This document shows, piece by piece, positions 47,146-61,479 of a stretch of 64,000 nt of DNA. A program made the position numbers and the translations under genes. The DNA is from Prostheceraeus crozeri (lineage: Eukaryota > Platyhelminthes > Polycladida > Euryleptidae). The stretch spans positions 1 through 64,000 of the forward strand of contig CAJQUW010015340.1 of NCBI GenBank assembly GCA_907163375.1, read 5' to 3'. Numbering within the stretch: position 1 is the first letter of the stretch; the number at the start of each line of letters is the position of its first letter. The notes under the pieces are model-generated. The model was not told the DNA's origin. It was given only the letters and a program-made list of their open reading frames with translations, and searched no databases.

Positions 47146-49883
47146 TTTTACAAAATAATCTTGCCAGTCAATATATCTTTAAGAAGACGTACAAGCATTC
47201 GGCGTAAAACCCTGAACCGTTCATTTTTTGAAACATCATTGACTATTTGACTGTTCATCCTTTTTTTTGCTGAATGGCTTGGCGCATTACTGGACCAATT
47301 ATTGAATTCCAAATAGTGACTTTGTGCGTTGAGGTTTTCCTTACATTCAAGTGACATGCGAATGTGTATCTTCCCTTAAACAAAAATTATGGAGCTTCCT
47401 TACTTTCGCTTCGCACCAATTATCGCAGCTCCTTCGTGTATTTAATTTCTTCTGAGGCGCACGAAAGAGTTTTAGTAGTTTTGCAACAGACATCCTTCAA
47501 TGGTAGTAAGAAGAGTTTGGGTCCATGATTATTTGCAATCGTCTAAGTCTCATTCAAATTTGTCAAACACTGCTTGTCATAAGATGAACTTGTCCATCAA
47601 TCCAGAAATTGAGCTACTGCATCTGAGTGTTGAAAGGATGAACTGCTCGAACTTTCATCTTCTTCACAGAGGTTTGAAGAGTTGAAAAAATATAATGAGA
47701 ACAATAACAATATCAGATTCATCTTTTAAGTAGATGAGATTGTCTTTTTACAAGTATCTTACATAAATGATATTACATTTCACCTTCTTACGTTCCAGCA
47801 AGTTCATAGACAAATAAAAACGAATAATTATTAGTTCTTAAGTTCGCAAACATCTCCTCAGTCTAAATTTCTCATTTACCGAACTGGTGGGATGAACATC
47901 GCAACGATTTCGGTCTTTATTTGCCTTTTCCTTCAAAACCGATTCTTTCCGAACACTGCTCACGCCTTCATCTTCATCTTGAACTATACGTTTTACCTTT
48001 GCTTCGCAATTCTTCAGAACAGTCAGTCGGGCATGAAATGTCTCTTTTCGCTCAACAGCTACAAGCTCTCTTCCGTAAACAAGTCTCTATCGCAGCAACA
48101 CTCGTTTTCTTTACGCGTGAATGCCATCCCGGTAGCTATTCGAAAAGAAGTCCGTGTCAGGCTAGCCGCGGCTTTTCCCATCTCCGAGGTATAACCACGC
48201 CCGACTAGAGCCGCAGACAAAATTATCGGGATCTGTCAAAGTCGGCAAATCGCTGGAAGAGCCCCTCTACGCCGACAAGTAACTTTCCCTTCGCCCTCCT
48301 TCACTCCTCGTTTCCATCATGAGGGTTTGATACAGGTTTATTTTCCATTGATTGAAGGGTGCTTGCCTCCTTTTGTACACGCGCTCCTCCAGTCCTGAGA
48401 TGCAGTCTGCTGCGATATCCTTTGTGCTGTCGTGTATCTCTTCCCTGACAAATTAGGTCGAAAAAGCGATAGCAAATGTAGATTCATTTGACTTGGAGAT
48501 GCAATGGGCTGTGCAGCCAAATGAGCAACACAAAGTGTAGAAAAAGCTCTTACATCCTTCAATAGGTTGCTCATCACATCTACTCTAGAGATTGCCATCT
48601 TCACCTCATGTTATCCTGTGGCAAGTTAATGACAATTATTAGCATTTATTTGGGAACAAATTTTCTCGATTGTCAAGCAATAATCACTTCCTTCTGGTAT
48701 AAGAGTTCTGCCATTATTTGATTTTGATGTTGATGTCAGTCTTTGAAAGCATAATGCTTTCGACTTCTGCTTCACAGTGTTATTAATAAAATATCAAAGA
48801 TTCTAGTATAATAGATTTTTCTTTTTTGAAAGAGATATGTGAAGAATTAAATAATCGCACCGTCACATGTTACTGATAGATCAGCAAACGACGTTCTTCT
48901 CTTCGAAATCTGCACCAAATTGTATTTTGATTACGTGGGAAAAAGTTTTGTGTGGTCAATCAAAGCGTCTATATCAGAGAAAGCCTATTTCAAACTTAAC
49001 AATCGATCTCAAATTTTGTTGCTTAGAGGTGTACTGGCTGAATGGCCATTTTGTATTTTGATTTAATGATTTTATATTTATATTAAAGATAAGTTTTAAA
49101 AAAATTAAAGGGCACTGTGTTTGAAAATATTGGAATCTGAGCAGTACGCACATCCTGACTGACCTGTTAGTATAGAAGATAATTTCAAAGAATATAATAG
49201 TCCATGACAGTTCCATCTAGTACGTAGATATATTTCAGAACATCAGAATTTTTATTTTCAAACTGAGAATATGTTTCTTGCTTGATAAAATGATTGACAA
49301 TGAAATTCGTAAGTCAATGAGGGCACTGACGGTATTACATCAATAATGATGAAAGAGATTCATAGATGCGTTATCACAATGTGCGCAGAAGATATGCAGA
49401 TGGTATACAATAATAATTACAAATGATACATGCTGATGTGACATGGAAAAATGAAAGTATGGATGATGAAACGCTGGAAGGATCAGAGGACAATTATCAT
49501 GTGCATGTATTTCAATGAATGAAGTTAAATCACGAAACAGCTACTAGTACTATAGTTAGAGCTGCTATAGCGTAGACATCATACATAAGGCATGACTTTG
49601 GAACATGTTGCATGTACAATACTTACTTTGGACAACTTGATTATTTTTATAAACAGTAGTAAATACAAGCTCATAATTAAAATGAAGACTATTAATTTTA
49701 TTCGTTGGTCAAATGTGCGCAATCTTTCAGTCAATGCCATGTAATTGAAATGTTGCTGCGTGTTGGTTTCTCCAATTAATCTATCAAAACTGATCAAAAC
49801 CCATGACTATTTCTCAGCGGCATAGAAACAGTGTTGGATAGTGAGCTAGTGACAAGCAAATTTCAAAGGTTAAATGATACGTA

Positions 49884-50562
49884 CACTGTAAACCGTAGGC
49901 CGACAATTATCCTACAAAATTACTGACAAAATCAACCGACGATTCCAATATCAACCTCCAATATCCCGCGATATCCGCCGAATTGGTAGGTTCTCCACCG
50001 ACGGAATTCTGTAGGTTTTTGTCGGTTATCATTTTTTTTATATTATTTATATTATCATTTTCTTAATGGTTTCTGAAGATTGAGATCCGATTTTCTATAG
50101 GGTACTTTTGCTCAATTTTATGCAATCTTGGAATTAAATTTCATATTGCAGGTAGAAGAATATTGAACATTCGCTTTTTTGCGAAATATACTGCTCTAAT
50201 TGATTTATTTTGACACCAGCGAATTTGTAGGTTCTCCACTGACATCGAAACAGATGCTTTGTATGCAAATTAACTAAACAAAAACTGTTGAACATTGATT
50301 GATTTTTTCGATTAGTGATTGCTTGACTGTTGGGCAATCTGTATTATTGTGTGGCAAAACCATGATTTATTTTGACATAATTCAATTAATTGCCTACATT
50401 TTTGATAAAATTTAGGCTATAATTCATTGCTATTCATTTTGTCACCTTTTGTCAGATATTGTAGGTGTTCAGTGACAATCATCCTACAAGAACTAACAAT
50501 GACTGACAAAATAGATTTTGTAGGACAAATGTCTGTCAATTGTCAGTCAACGGTTTACAGTG
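49884..50562. mobile_element. Non-autonomous DNA transposon (MITE), TA target site
   Basis: CACTGTAAACCGT starts at 49884 and its inverted copy ends at 50562. The inverted repeats continue with gaps for about 50 bases (GACAATT, then CCTACAAAAT on both sides). TA flanks both ends, which fits a mariner-like transposase. Inside are further copies of GTAGGTTCTCC and of TGTAGG/CCTACA blocks. No transposase frame exists, so it would have been moved by another element. Confidence 0.75.
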
Positions 50563-53500
50563 TACTGTTAGAGACTTGATAGTCGAACAGTGTTTCTGTG
50601 CGGTCACCCAGGTTGCTTAGGAGATGAAAATGACTCTATTTGTTTCTGAATTTGTTGAAATTAAAAGCCTATTGGGAAATTACCTGTAAGTCCTCTTCAG
50701 TGTTTATTTTCCTAACAGTCAAATGTTAATATTGTGCTCATCAACTGGCTTATTCATATTAATGACAAATTGTCTCATTTGGTCACTGATTCAGTTACAG
50801 TGGTCTTGTTTACTTTTGATATTGTTTTATTTGCCTAATCATTTTGCAGAACAGCTCCTTTATTTTCTAATAATTCACTTTGGAGTGTGGATGTTTTCAA
50901 ATTTTTACTCATCTGCCTAAAACATAGAAATAGATTGCTTATCTGAAATTCATTAGAATGGAAGTTGAATCAAAGTCGCGGCACATCCGAGGGAACTAAG
51001 TGGGGGCATGAACCACCAATGAATAGCCTACAATTGCACATGTGACCGATTCTAATCCAATGTTTCAGCCGCTGACAAGTGTATCTAAGTGAAAATGCGT
51101 GCGATTTTTTGTCACTATTGTGTATTGCATGAAGCGTTACTTCCCTTCCAGAGGTTTTATTCATATCAATTTCTATGACCTATATCATATCGGCGTTAAA
51201 TTGGCGACAAAATACCATCGAGGAGAATATACAATTTAATTGGACGACTGCCCCAATTGATTATGTTTGAAATGACTGCTGGGCTAGCAAGAAAAAATAT
51301 CAAAATACCAAAAATATGAAATGGTAGCATTAAGATATGACTACATTTCGTTCGTGTATTTAGTTTCTGGCCTATAAGCTCACTTAAGGTGGCTTAAAGC
51401 ACTTTGTTACGTTGTTTCATTTCATATACTTTCCATATGGAGAATCTATTCTAACTATTTACAACAGTATTTATTTCACACATCATTGTACCGTCTTTTC
51501 CATAACTTTCTGTACGGGATTCCACAAGCATTAAGCAAAGTTCAACGCGAAAGGTCGCTGTATTTAGGACATTAGGTAAGAAGAAGACGTAGCGGTTATA
51601 AATGAGAATGTTCTCAAAAGCTATGCTTTCAGTGTACAGATGATACATTGGTTAGATTACATTGATATTTGTAGTGGTAGAGGATACAAAGCACACAATA
51701 AATGTTGTTATTTCTCATGTCATGAATGCTACATGGGGTTATGACAAAATCATTGAATAATAAAACATCCGTCGGCTGGACTGCAGTGAAAAAGAAATGC
51801 TCAAATTAGCAGGTGGAAATATAAGAATGAGCAACAATTATCCAGCCTGACGTCTTGCCGTAACATAGGAATTGCCACGATTATGAATGTGAACATTTGC
51901 CGAATAGCTTGAGGCAGTGTCATTCTTTGCATGTTTAGCTATAATACAAGAAGAAACATCACAGAGGGAAAATTACTTTCACCAAAGCATGTACCTACAT
52001 GCGAAGGTGGAATCATCTGAGACACTGGTTCTTAACCTAGGGGAAATTTGTAAGCTTATATCAAAAATCTGGGAGAGAAATATTTTGGAGAATTTTCAGA
52101 TACAATTTTCGTTTGGCTTCTTCTCCTAAATTCATGTCATGAACTGTGTTCAATTGCATGAGCACTGTGAAGTCGAACGCCCGAAATTGTCAATGTTGTC
52201 TTGATAAATGAAATCAAGTGAAATATTTTATCCAAATTTCGCAAATCAAACCCTAGATTTTTATTAGACATCGATGGTTGCAAGCAGCATTTCAACATGA
52301 TTCAGCTGACACGGTTCTGATACAACATAATGTATAATACTTAACACTTATAACTCATGAATCAGGTCCTGCGACAAATTGGCTTGTGCGTGAAGTCCCG
52401 TGACCACGTGCTTGATCCGCATATTTGATTAATATGGAAGTTGTTATATTAGGTGTATATGAATAAGTGTTAATATGTTCATGTGTTTACAAGTGCTCTA
52501 AATGCCAATATGATAAATTAATTGCACTGATTTGACAATGTTTTATCAAAATTACCGGTAATAATTTCAATGATTATTCTCCTTTATTTTTATCGCTCAC
52601 CAAAAATGAGAAAATTCCCCTCAGTTCGTTCTTTCGGATGTACTTATTCTTTAATGTATAATTTTACCCATTTGCAATGTGTAGTGCTCATCAATAGAGA
52701 AAATCGCTTGTGGAGATATATCAATTGATTAAACTTACTTATGAAAACTAATAAAAATTAGCTTTAATAACTTTTCTTTCAGAGAGTCATAAGAGTCTTT
52801 TTGATATTGTTTAGATGGACTTTATAGTAACTAATTTACAATACAATGACACTCGGCACCTTGTATATGTAATTGGCTATGTAATGTACCGCGTGTTGGA
52901 TTTGACCAAGCAAAATCAGGTTACTAGTATCAATTGAATAGCTGTATTGTCATCTGTCATCATTTATCAAAGAGAAGAAAGCAACAGAATTAGCGCAAAG
53001 TCTGCTTAAAAATGATATGCCAAAGCTATTTTGTTTCTAAATCCAGGTTCTAAAATGTGACTTCGATAACGTTATTTTCACATTGATTTCAAAGATAGTT
53101 TAAAACCAAGCTTTCGAAAATGAATTTTGTGCTATGTTATCGACATGGTTTTAAAATCTTGTCCTCAGGGTTTGTAAGACATGCTGTCAGACATGTAAAA
53201 AATCTTTATAAACGTGACTTTAAGCATGATTTTAGCTTTTTTTCTACTAGGTTCTGATTGCGTTATATCATTACACTAAAATTGTGATTCCAGTATCTGA
53301 TGAAAATATAGAATGTTAACATAGATAATGTCAGCACACTGAATCTAGGATAGGCAACTTCCTGTTTTATTCAAAGCAAGATTAGTTTAGATAGGTGAAC
53401 AGCAATCCTCCTGTCTATCCTTGGCTTGTTCGAGAGGCGAATGCGAAAGTTTCGAGCAATTTCAAGAAATCGAGTCGTTGTCAGTCAGCGAATATAAATA

Positions 53501-56457
53501 GAATGATTTTAACATGCAACTTAGCAAAGTTTCGAAAATTGTTTTTATCGACAGTACAGGTGCCTATTTCACACATCAAAGCAGTTATTGAGGTTGTCGA
53601 TGCAGTTACCAGGTTGTTCAATTGAAAAGAAACGATGTAAGCTGGAATGGTAAATAAACAGATAAACATACATGTAATGCTTATGATCTAAAAACATCAA
53701 AAAATGTTATTTAGCCCTATACAGAAGTGAAATTCGCTGTCAATTATAGAAAGTTTTTGAATATTCTCGATAAATCAAAAATTGATAACCAGAGCATTGA
53801 CAACAAATTTATAATTCATCAGCTCATTATGCTGGGAGTAGCCTAAATGGCTGAGACCTAAAGTTACCATGTGCCATTCACGGCACGAGTTTTCTTGAAA
53901 GCAGAAAAATTCTTGAATTCTTAATTCTTAAATTAAAATTCTTGAAATCCAAATTAAAGACTCGGATATTTATGGCTATGAATGAAGTTGTGGGCCAATG
54001 TCACCTTTCTTTGTCCAAAAAAAGAAATCAAAACTACAAAAATATGCCTTTTACTGGCTACTCCAAAAATTTCGACAGCATAGATCTCAACAGCTGAATT
54101 ATGAAATTAATCCCTTACACAGTTGCATCGAGGAGGAGAGGCATTATATAACATACATAACTTTGGCCTGTGGTTTTCTCGCTTATAAGAAAACGAGCTA
54201 TCTAATTCTGTGGTTATGACTGAATGAATTGAGTTGTGAAACAAACGGAAAGAGTTGGTTTATCCATTCACCTCAGCTGGGGTTTAATGGCGTAGATGAC
54301 CTTCGTATGTTTGCGTTTAGTGAAAATTTTGAAATTAGGGGTATATTATTATTGGATAATATGATTTTTGGTGACTTTCATCAGAAAAGACTGAAAATCA
54401 ATACATTGTGCTTATCACGTAACCTTTTACAAATCTAATTTTTTAAATTTTACCATAACATTAATTTTCGATTTTCCATTTATGAAATCTGATGAAATTT
54501 CTACAAATGCTCAAGAAAAAGCAAATAGATTCTCTTTCGATGATGTTTTCGGTCGAAAGCTAAACCAGATGTTGAGTATAAAATTGACACGACCTTCGGC
54601 GTCTCGTGCCTCCTAACGGTCGGTGCATTGCACATAAAGAATCCAACACTATAAGCTTGATCTCATGCTAGTGATCGCGTGCCAAAGTGGCTAATCACAT
54701 GGATGAGCAGCTTGAAGGTGAAGCATTAAGTGTAACAATAAGTGAAATAGACATTTTTGGGGAAAGACGTGCGCCCCCAACTGACACTCTCCTGTCCTGT
54801 TTATCCTGACGCTTTGAATCGGGCATTGATTGAAGAGAATATTACACCCTTACTTGTACACATCTCATAAACTTTTGGTTCCAACAAGAATTCCTCCTTC
54901 ACATACTTGTACGTCAAAACAAACTTTTCAGTCACTTCACCTGAATGAAGTTAGAACTGATTGTGGAATGCATCAAAGTATTGTAGATATTTTCTTTGCA
55001 GTCGTCGATATGTCACCTTCACATAATGAGATAAAAGGTATACCAGAAGTAGAAATATTTACACACAATTGTTAATCATTAACAATGATTGATCAATCAT
55101 CACAACAATGTCACTTGAGTGTCCACGCAACTAGGAGATGGTAATCTTCTCATATTGTTGAACTTAATCAACTTTACCTTCATCGTCAAGTTTATGTTAT
55201 CTTGGCTCATACATGACTTATAGAATAGCTTGTGTTTTTGATGGTTTTGAATATTTCATAAATTTTGTTCACCACTTTTAGTTCTCAAAATACATCAAAA
55301 GTCCAATCAAATACATTACTCTTCATGCCTCTCATATACAAAACTCAAGAAAAGAATAGTTTTGTAATAAATACCTTGGATAACCCTATTCAGTTGCCAA
55401 TGATGCCAGTAATTTTTTATGCTCCTAGTTTGTCTATTGTCTAGTGACTTGATGGTCAATGATATCAAATAGCAATTGGGAGGTAAGACTTTCATGACTG
55501 ACTATATGTAGAAGAGTCATTGGGGAAGAAGGGTCCGTGGATTTACCATACATGAATCACCAATGCATGAAACTATCCTCTTGTTCTGCCTAGTTTGACA
55601 GTTGAATGATAAATGATAAACAAGTCAGTGAATAAGAGAAAATTAAAATTTATTGACATTGTAGCAGCTTGAAATAAAGAAACCGGTTTCAAAAGTAATG
55701 TTTAGTCGAAGGATTTGCATAAATGCATATTATTGCTTTAATGTACTAGTCAACAACAATTCATCCACACCAGCGTAGGACATTCATCAAAGCCGGTAGC
55801 ATGTCATCAAAGTCAGTATTCATTAGTTTAGTTTACCTCTTAAGTCACGTGTCATTATTTGAAAAATCTAATTAACAAAAAGATAAAAATAAATGTATTG
55901 CAAAATGATTTGTAGTAAGCTAAGTTTATACACTCATTTTTGATGACGAGTGAAGCAAATAATTGCATTTCAATTGCAACTAAGGAGGTTTCGGATACAT
56001 GTTTAATGTTATTTCATAAATTTCTACTTTGGATGTAATTAATTGCCCACGTAATGTACTCGTAAATCAATCCTTTATGAGCGCTAAAATTGCTTGTTAA
56101 TGGCTGCTACTCCCTGTTAGTCCTGTCTTACTCTAAAGATTTTGCAAGTTTTATTTCAAATAGAGGCTTCCCTTTTTTATTGAGATAGAAGACGTTTTTT
56201 CTTTTTAGCGCAAGATCTTTCGGCCTATCTCGGCAATCTCTAGGTACTTATTTCTTAGCTTTTATATGTGCTTCTACCACAACTTGTAATATGAGTAACT
56301 GATACTTCATAAAAATTAGTCTTCACCCCTTGGGGAATCCTCTCGGTGTAACCGTTTTTCCAACTGATAGTCAACTCTCATGTGTGCTTTTGGAAAGTGC
56401 GAGATTTGTAACCAAAAAATATAAATTTTGCAGCTTAACCAATAGCTATAATATGTA

Positions 56458-56600
56458 ATTAACAATAGAATGAAATGAAATGAAATAAATTCAAAAAAAT
56501 CAAATCGCCATGCAAAAGATGTGCGACTGGCAGGCTTCGAACCTACGACCCCAGGTTAACTAGACCTGTGCTCCACCAACTGAGCCAAGAGCCGCTTGCA
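56458..56600 (-). mobile_element. tRNA-derived SINE, copy 2
   Basis: The same head and body as at 37780-37912, with the shared segment GCAAAAGATG and an AT-rich tail of GAAAT units. The two copies differ at roughly one base in ten, so they are not recent siblings. Confidence 0.55.
56522..56595 (-). tRNA. tRNA-Thr(AGT)-like sequence, SINE head
   Basis: The 74-base cloverleaf has acceptor GCGGCT/AGTCGC, A-box TGGCTCAGTTGG, a full five-pair anticodon stem CAGGT/ACCTG around loop CTAGTTA, and a T-arm with one change in the B-box. The anticodon reads AGT. The arm is more regular than copy 1, but context again suggests a SINE. Confidence 0.5.
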
Positions 56601-57911
56601 TGCGACTTGTCAATCAGCAGAAGTGAAATAGTATTGGCAAGTTGCTCTCGAGAGATGTTTTCACCTTTTAGCATGACATTTCATCAGAAAAAATCAGTTA
56701 TTAATCATGAGGTGGAACAAAGATTATCACTACTCTCAGCTCAGCTGAGAAGTGTGATTTTCATAAAGCATATAGTTCTACCGATACCGATACTAGCACT
56801 CCCAAATTTGACAATATCTGAAAGCAGGGCTGTAATGCAAAATTATCATGGAACAGTGATTCATTCCTTGTGGTGCTAAATAAGTTTCGATTAGAAAATA
56901 TTTTATACATACATATTAGACCACTTATGTGTTTGGCTATCATCTGCGTGCAAGCCTGTAATACACACTACAGTGCATATAAGATTGTAAGACAATGCCA
57001 CTGCGAAGTATGCTTGACATGTTGAGTCTTAAAAGAAGGACTTTGTAATGGCATACTTATCCATCTGCAGTAGAATTTGAGACCAAAATGTGAACGATTA
57101 CTAATCCAAATGTGACATTGCAAGAGCAAATACGACATAACAAATGTAAATACGTCATTGATGTGGCATATGTGAATGGAATACAATTAAACGATTCCAG
57201 ATAAAATGTAAACTTTGACCATTTTATATCGAACTTGCCTTGTGAACTTGCACTTAGTTACTTGCACACTACTGTCAGAAATAGAGATTAGAAAAGTGTC
57301 CTGAGTGATCATCATCTAAAACAACACACCGTTGAAATAATGGACATTAATTATTTCAACTGTAGCATTTTGGATAAACGGAAATCGGTGATATCTACTA
57401 AGATGGCTGAATCTCTCTGGATTGCGTTGAAAATGCCTTATTTGTTTGATGAATAGACTTCATGAATTAGTGTGGCGATTTGTGATGATTTGTGAAGAGT
57501 ATTTGTATATATCTGATTTTCATTCATTCGCCAAATGTAAACACTTTCGATCACATTTCTCTTTGCAAAGTTGCTTTTGTTTCATGCTTGATGATCAAGC
57601 AGGTGTATTGAAAACTGAAGGGGTGTCATCAAATTTGTGATGTTAGAGTAGGAAGCTGACCGCAATTTTTGTTAAAGTCATCCAAAAGGACTAATACTTG
57701 AACCTACAGACACAAAACTGTCCTCTCTAACTCATCAACTTCACAAATACTGTCTTATGCAGAAGCTATTCAATTAAATACAGTAGAGATGATTAGTTGA
57801 TAATGAGCACTCCTGTACTGTAAATTAATAAAACAGCAACGGCAATTATATAATTAACTGACTACAAGTTACTTCAACTTTCAGACATAACAAACATCTT
57901 TTGTAAAAATT

Positions 57912-57970
57912 TACATATTTTGACATAAGTTGACATTTTTTACAGTTGACATATTTTGACATGTACATAT
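57912..57970 (+). repeat. Short tandem TTGACATATTTTGACAT repeats
   Basis: Imperfect repeats of a TTGACAT/ATTTTGACAT unit over about 55 bases. Confidence 0.55.
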
Positions 57971-60504
57971 TATGTAATAGTCTAGCAAAAATACTTTTCT
58001 TTCATTCAGTATGAAATTTCATTATGAAATCTTTTGCGTAACCTCGGAATTGAAATATGGATGATGCGTACTATAGGCATGGAGGTACGTATGATTGGTT
58101 GGAACCGGCCGGGTTTTTGACGGTTCAAACCCTGATACACGTAGTGTCATGAATTCTTATTTTCTATATTTCCGGCGCGGCTGACCAGTCTCATTCTTGG
58201 AAGGTCTCATCTTCCTACCCGGTTTAATGTGATGCGGTGTGTATAATACTAAACTTGTATGTAATTTCACAAATATTCATCATGAATATTTAGCTTCCGA
58301 CATTAGCAAGGGATTATAGACAGATGGATAATATTTGCTTAGTATAGCACGCGACTATACTGCGACTATAGAACAAAATATGTAGCATTACACATAGGGC
58401 CTATAATTGAAAACTCTAGTCTTCCCTGCTATTTCATTTAGGTTAGATTTCCTTGATTTAAATTCTCCTTAATGTATCAATATATTCACTTAATTCACAT
58501 CTGCAACGATAAGGTTGACATGCGGCCGTAGACATTTGAAAACGGAACAACATTGTTGAGATAGATATTCTGGTATTCTGAAGGGTATTGATATTTCTGC
58601 GCAAAATTGGTGTCATCAAAGCACTTCGTTTTAACGAAATATCTGAAATCCATGTTGAATACAAGGTCTATAAAGAACTTAACGTGAGAATTATTAAGAA
58701 AGTCAGCGATGATAATGTCAGAAGATGTTGAATGAAGATATTTAGATAAACTTGGCTCATATAGCAATCTGCTTTTTCTGTTGGTGTGCCAATCATGTCA
58801 TCTCTCAGCTGATTCAGCATGAAATAACGTACTGCTAGTTTGTGATACTTTACTAATATGTTTTATAAAAACGGGAGAGACTGAAATTTTATCTGAATAG
58901 TCACATTCAAAACACCTGTCACGCAAGGAAGCACTAATGCATTATTCGAAATTTTCTGTAAAATTTTCTATAGATTTTCTTCGCCAATTTTCCGTCATCG
59001 ATTGGCGTATGAAAATTGTAATCGAAATAAATATCAAATACAATAATATCATGTGCTTAATGCTTAGTTTCGTTTACACATTTAGCAACAGCAAATCGAG
59101 TTTTATCTATATGTTCTCTATTGAGGAAATAATACTAATCTTCCCCAATAATAAGAATCAACAGAATTGAAAACTTTTGCTCTGAAACTACATATTTTTC
59201 AATTTGATAAAATGGCCGGACTTATAAGAATCGAAAAATAAGGTCGAAGCGATACTATTAATCGTGGATCGACACGGTTTTGTGACTTGAAAAACGATCT
59301 GTTAAACTGTATGCAGTATAGAAAGCTGGCAGTTGTTAAATTTTGCTGGTTTCGTGCGTCAGTGGTCATGTCAGATGGACTTTCCGAATGGTGTACTTCA
59401 TACAGCCACCGTGCACAGTTGTTTGTATACTATACAGAGAACACCTGACATTTGCTTTACATTTCCGCATTTTCAAATGTGTATTTACATGCGCAGTGGG
59501 AAAAATTTAGAACAAAAGTTTCTTGGCTTCGAAAGGTTTAAGTAGTATTTTTACATAATGGGTGAAATTCCATAGAAATCTATTACCCTGAGCTTATTCG
59601 AGTTGCCGTTATTAATTAGCTGCTTACATGAATTGCTGTATATTGGTAGTCATGACCTTCCTCGTGAAAATAGTGGCATTCAGCAATGTGTATTATTGTC
59701 CTTTTGTTTCAATTATCGTCTTTTTTCACAGCGGAAAGCGAATACGACCCTCTTAACTTCACAAGACACAAACACGAAGTACAAATCGATATTAGATAGT
59801 CTTTTACAGTATCTTAGCAGTCTTCCATCCGACAAAACGTTTTGCCGGACCTGGGAATTTTAGAATGATATCGTAAACTGAGCGGAAATGTTAAATGGAC
59901 TAGTAAATGGAAAAATTCCAGCAAAAATATTATTACCCGGTAAGTGCTGTTTCATCCATTTTCATTTTACAATTACATAACATTCTACACATATTAAGTT
60001 GAAATCCTTAATGCAGTTTTTTATCATTATTAATCTCAAGTAGCTTACAAAATACCATGAAATCTGTTACGAATACAAACTGTTGCGTTGTCATTCAAAT
60101 CTACAAATGACCCCCGCAAAAATCTAAATATGAGTTGTAATCAATACGAATCATTGCTGTGAAGACATTGACATCATTGACATTCATTTTTCAAATCATG
60201 TAAGAATTCACATTCAGAATTAGAAAAGATGGTGATCCTGTCTGCGTGACTGACGTTTAGGACAACCTGCACAGTGTGCTTATCCCGTCATGTTAACGTA
60301 GCTTGATTTATCAGTTTCATTTGGAAATTTCTCGAATCATTACAGAAAACGCATCAGAGTGCGTGTGTGCCAGCAACCTTTGTCACAAACATATATTTAT
60401 AAATTTATTAACCTTGCAGTATACTTTTGCACACACATCGACACCATTTTCTCCTTATTTGGATAATAGGCCCTTCAAAATCTATCGGAAATAGGTGAAC
60501 TTAC

Positions 60505-60535
60505 TGGAGCGAGTATCCTCTTGGACATCAGTCAT
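60505..60535 (-). CDS. dsf: NR2E nuclear receptor exon 1 (start codon)
   Basis: ATG at 60535-60533 opens a 31-base coding segment (MTDVQEDTRS plus one base) that ends at a consensus donor GTAAGT. The leftover base and the first two of the exon at 29949 make a Ser codon and run straight into DRLLDI and the zinc finger. A very short N-terminal coding exon before the DNA-binding domain fits the short A/B region of NR2E receptors. The call rests on phase agreement, the donor consensus and the absence of a better candidate. Confidence 0.65.
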
Positions 60536-60780
60536 TCTTCTGGGATTACGAAGACGATAGTTGGTGGCGCGCCCGTTAATTAATCGCCTTTGTCAGCTAT
60601 TTAATACAATGCTGACAATGGGAATGCCAACAGATGCCTAACAAATCATCTTAGCCTTTCGGAGAGACGCGCTAAATTGATTCTCTTTCTCTATCTCCTA
60701 TTGAGTCGCTGCGCTTTGCGCTCAGAAAATAATCTCAATCGGGGTTGGAGAGTTAATTCTCCAGACTCAACTTTTGTTGC
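60536..60780 (-). promoter_or_regulatory. Candidate promoter and 5' leader of the NR2E gene
   Basis: Just upstream of the ATG the DNA is less AT-rich than the intron and contains GGCGCGCC, TTAATTAA, a TATTTAATA-like box (about 60597-60606) and a GAGA-type purine run on the minus strand (about 60680-60705). The TATA-like box is roughly 65 bases before the ATG. This is inferred from position and composition only. Confidence 0.35.
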
Positions 60781-61479
60781 TAAAAGACACCTGTATTTGT
60801 TAATAATTTAGTTAATACATTACCACAGTATCATCAGAAGTTGTGTAAATTTATCGGTGAGAATTTCTCGCCAAAGACTCTTGATTTTAATTTCTTCTCC
60901 ATTTGGAAAACAGAGCTTCGAGAAGTAGAATCATTTGATTAAAGCGGTTTAAAAGAAAAACCACTATCTTTGTAAAATGAGGATGGGTAATCAACCAAGA
61001 GCCATTCTACTTCAGTGTTTGTCATCTGCTGTTGGTAAACAGTTGAGAGACGTTTGTTTCCATTAAAAGACACCAAAGGCTAGATTCTTTCCTAAGAATC
61101 CATGTTGCTTTTGTTGTTATACCTAGACAGATACTGGGCGTTTTAGCGATGAAAACAAGTTGTTTCGGATTATTTCTTAGCTTGCTCTTTAATGTATTCT
61201 CTGTCATTTGAAGGAATTTGTGAATATAGCAATGAAACCTAATGGCGGTAATATGAATAATCATAGCAAGGACTGAGAGCAATTAATCGGTTAACCGGGT
61301 GACAGTTTTCCTTATGTATAACAGCTTATTAGATTTGTATCCCTTTATATTTTAGATTCATGTATTTATGCATTTTGATTTCATCATTATATTTTAAATG
61401 ACTTAGAGTTTTGTTTCAAAAGTTATTCGTGCATTGAATAAAATCTGATTATATAATACTTTGCACAGCGTTGGCGCTA

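Larger units (their letters stand above)
29950..60504 (-). other. Intron 1 of the NR2E gene, about 30.6 kb
   Basis: The span runs from the donor GTAAGT at 60504-60499 to the acceptor AG at 29951-29950. It is AT-rich with no long reading frame. Insertions listed separately are LINE remnants, a Penelope-like fragment, two tRNA-derived SINEs, a MITE and inverted TACCGTAA ends. Other long parts (for example 38200-41600, 44900-46900, 50600-56400, 57000-60400) show nothing I can name. A GC-richer patch at about 48100-48300 could be a regulatory element, but that is only a compositional hint. Confidence 0.7.

Noticed and set aside
47892-48208. Two overlapping frames of about 100 residues
   Set aside because: No recognisable domain, no splice context, and two frames open at once. 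The patch is simply richer in GC.
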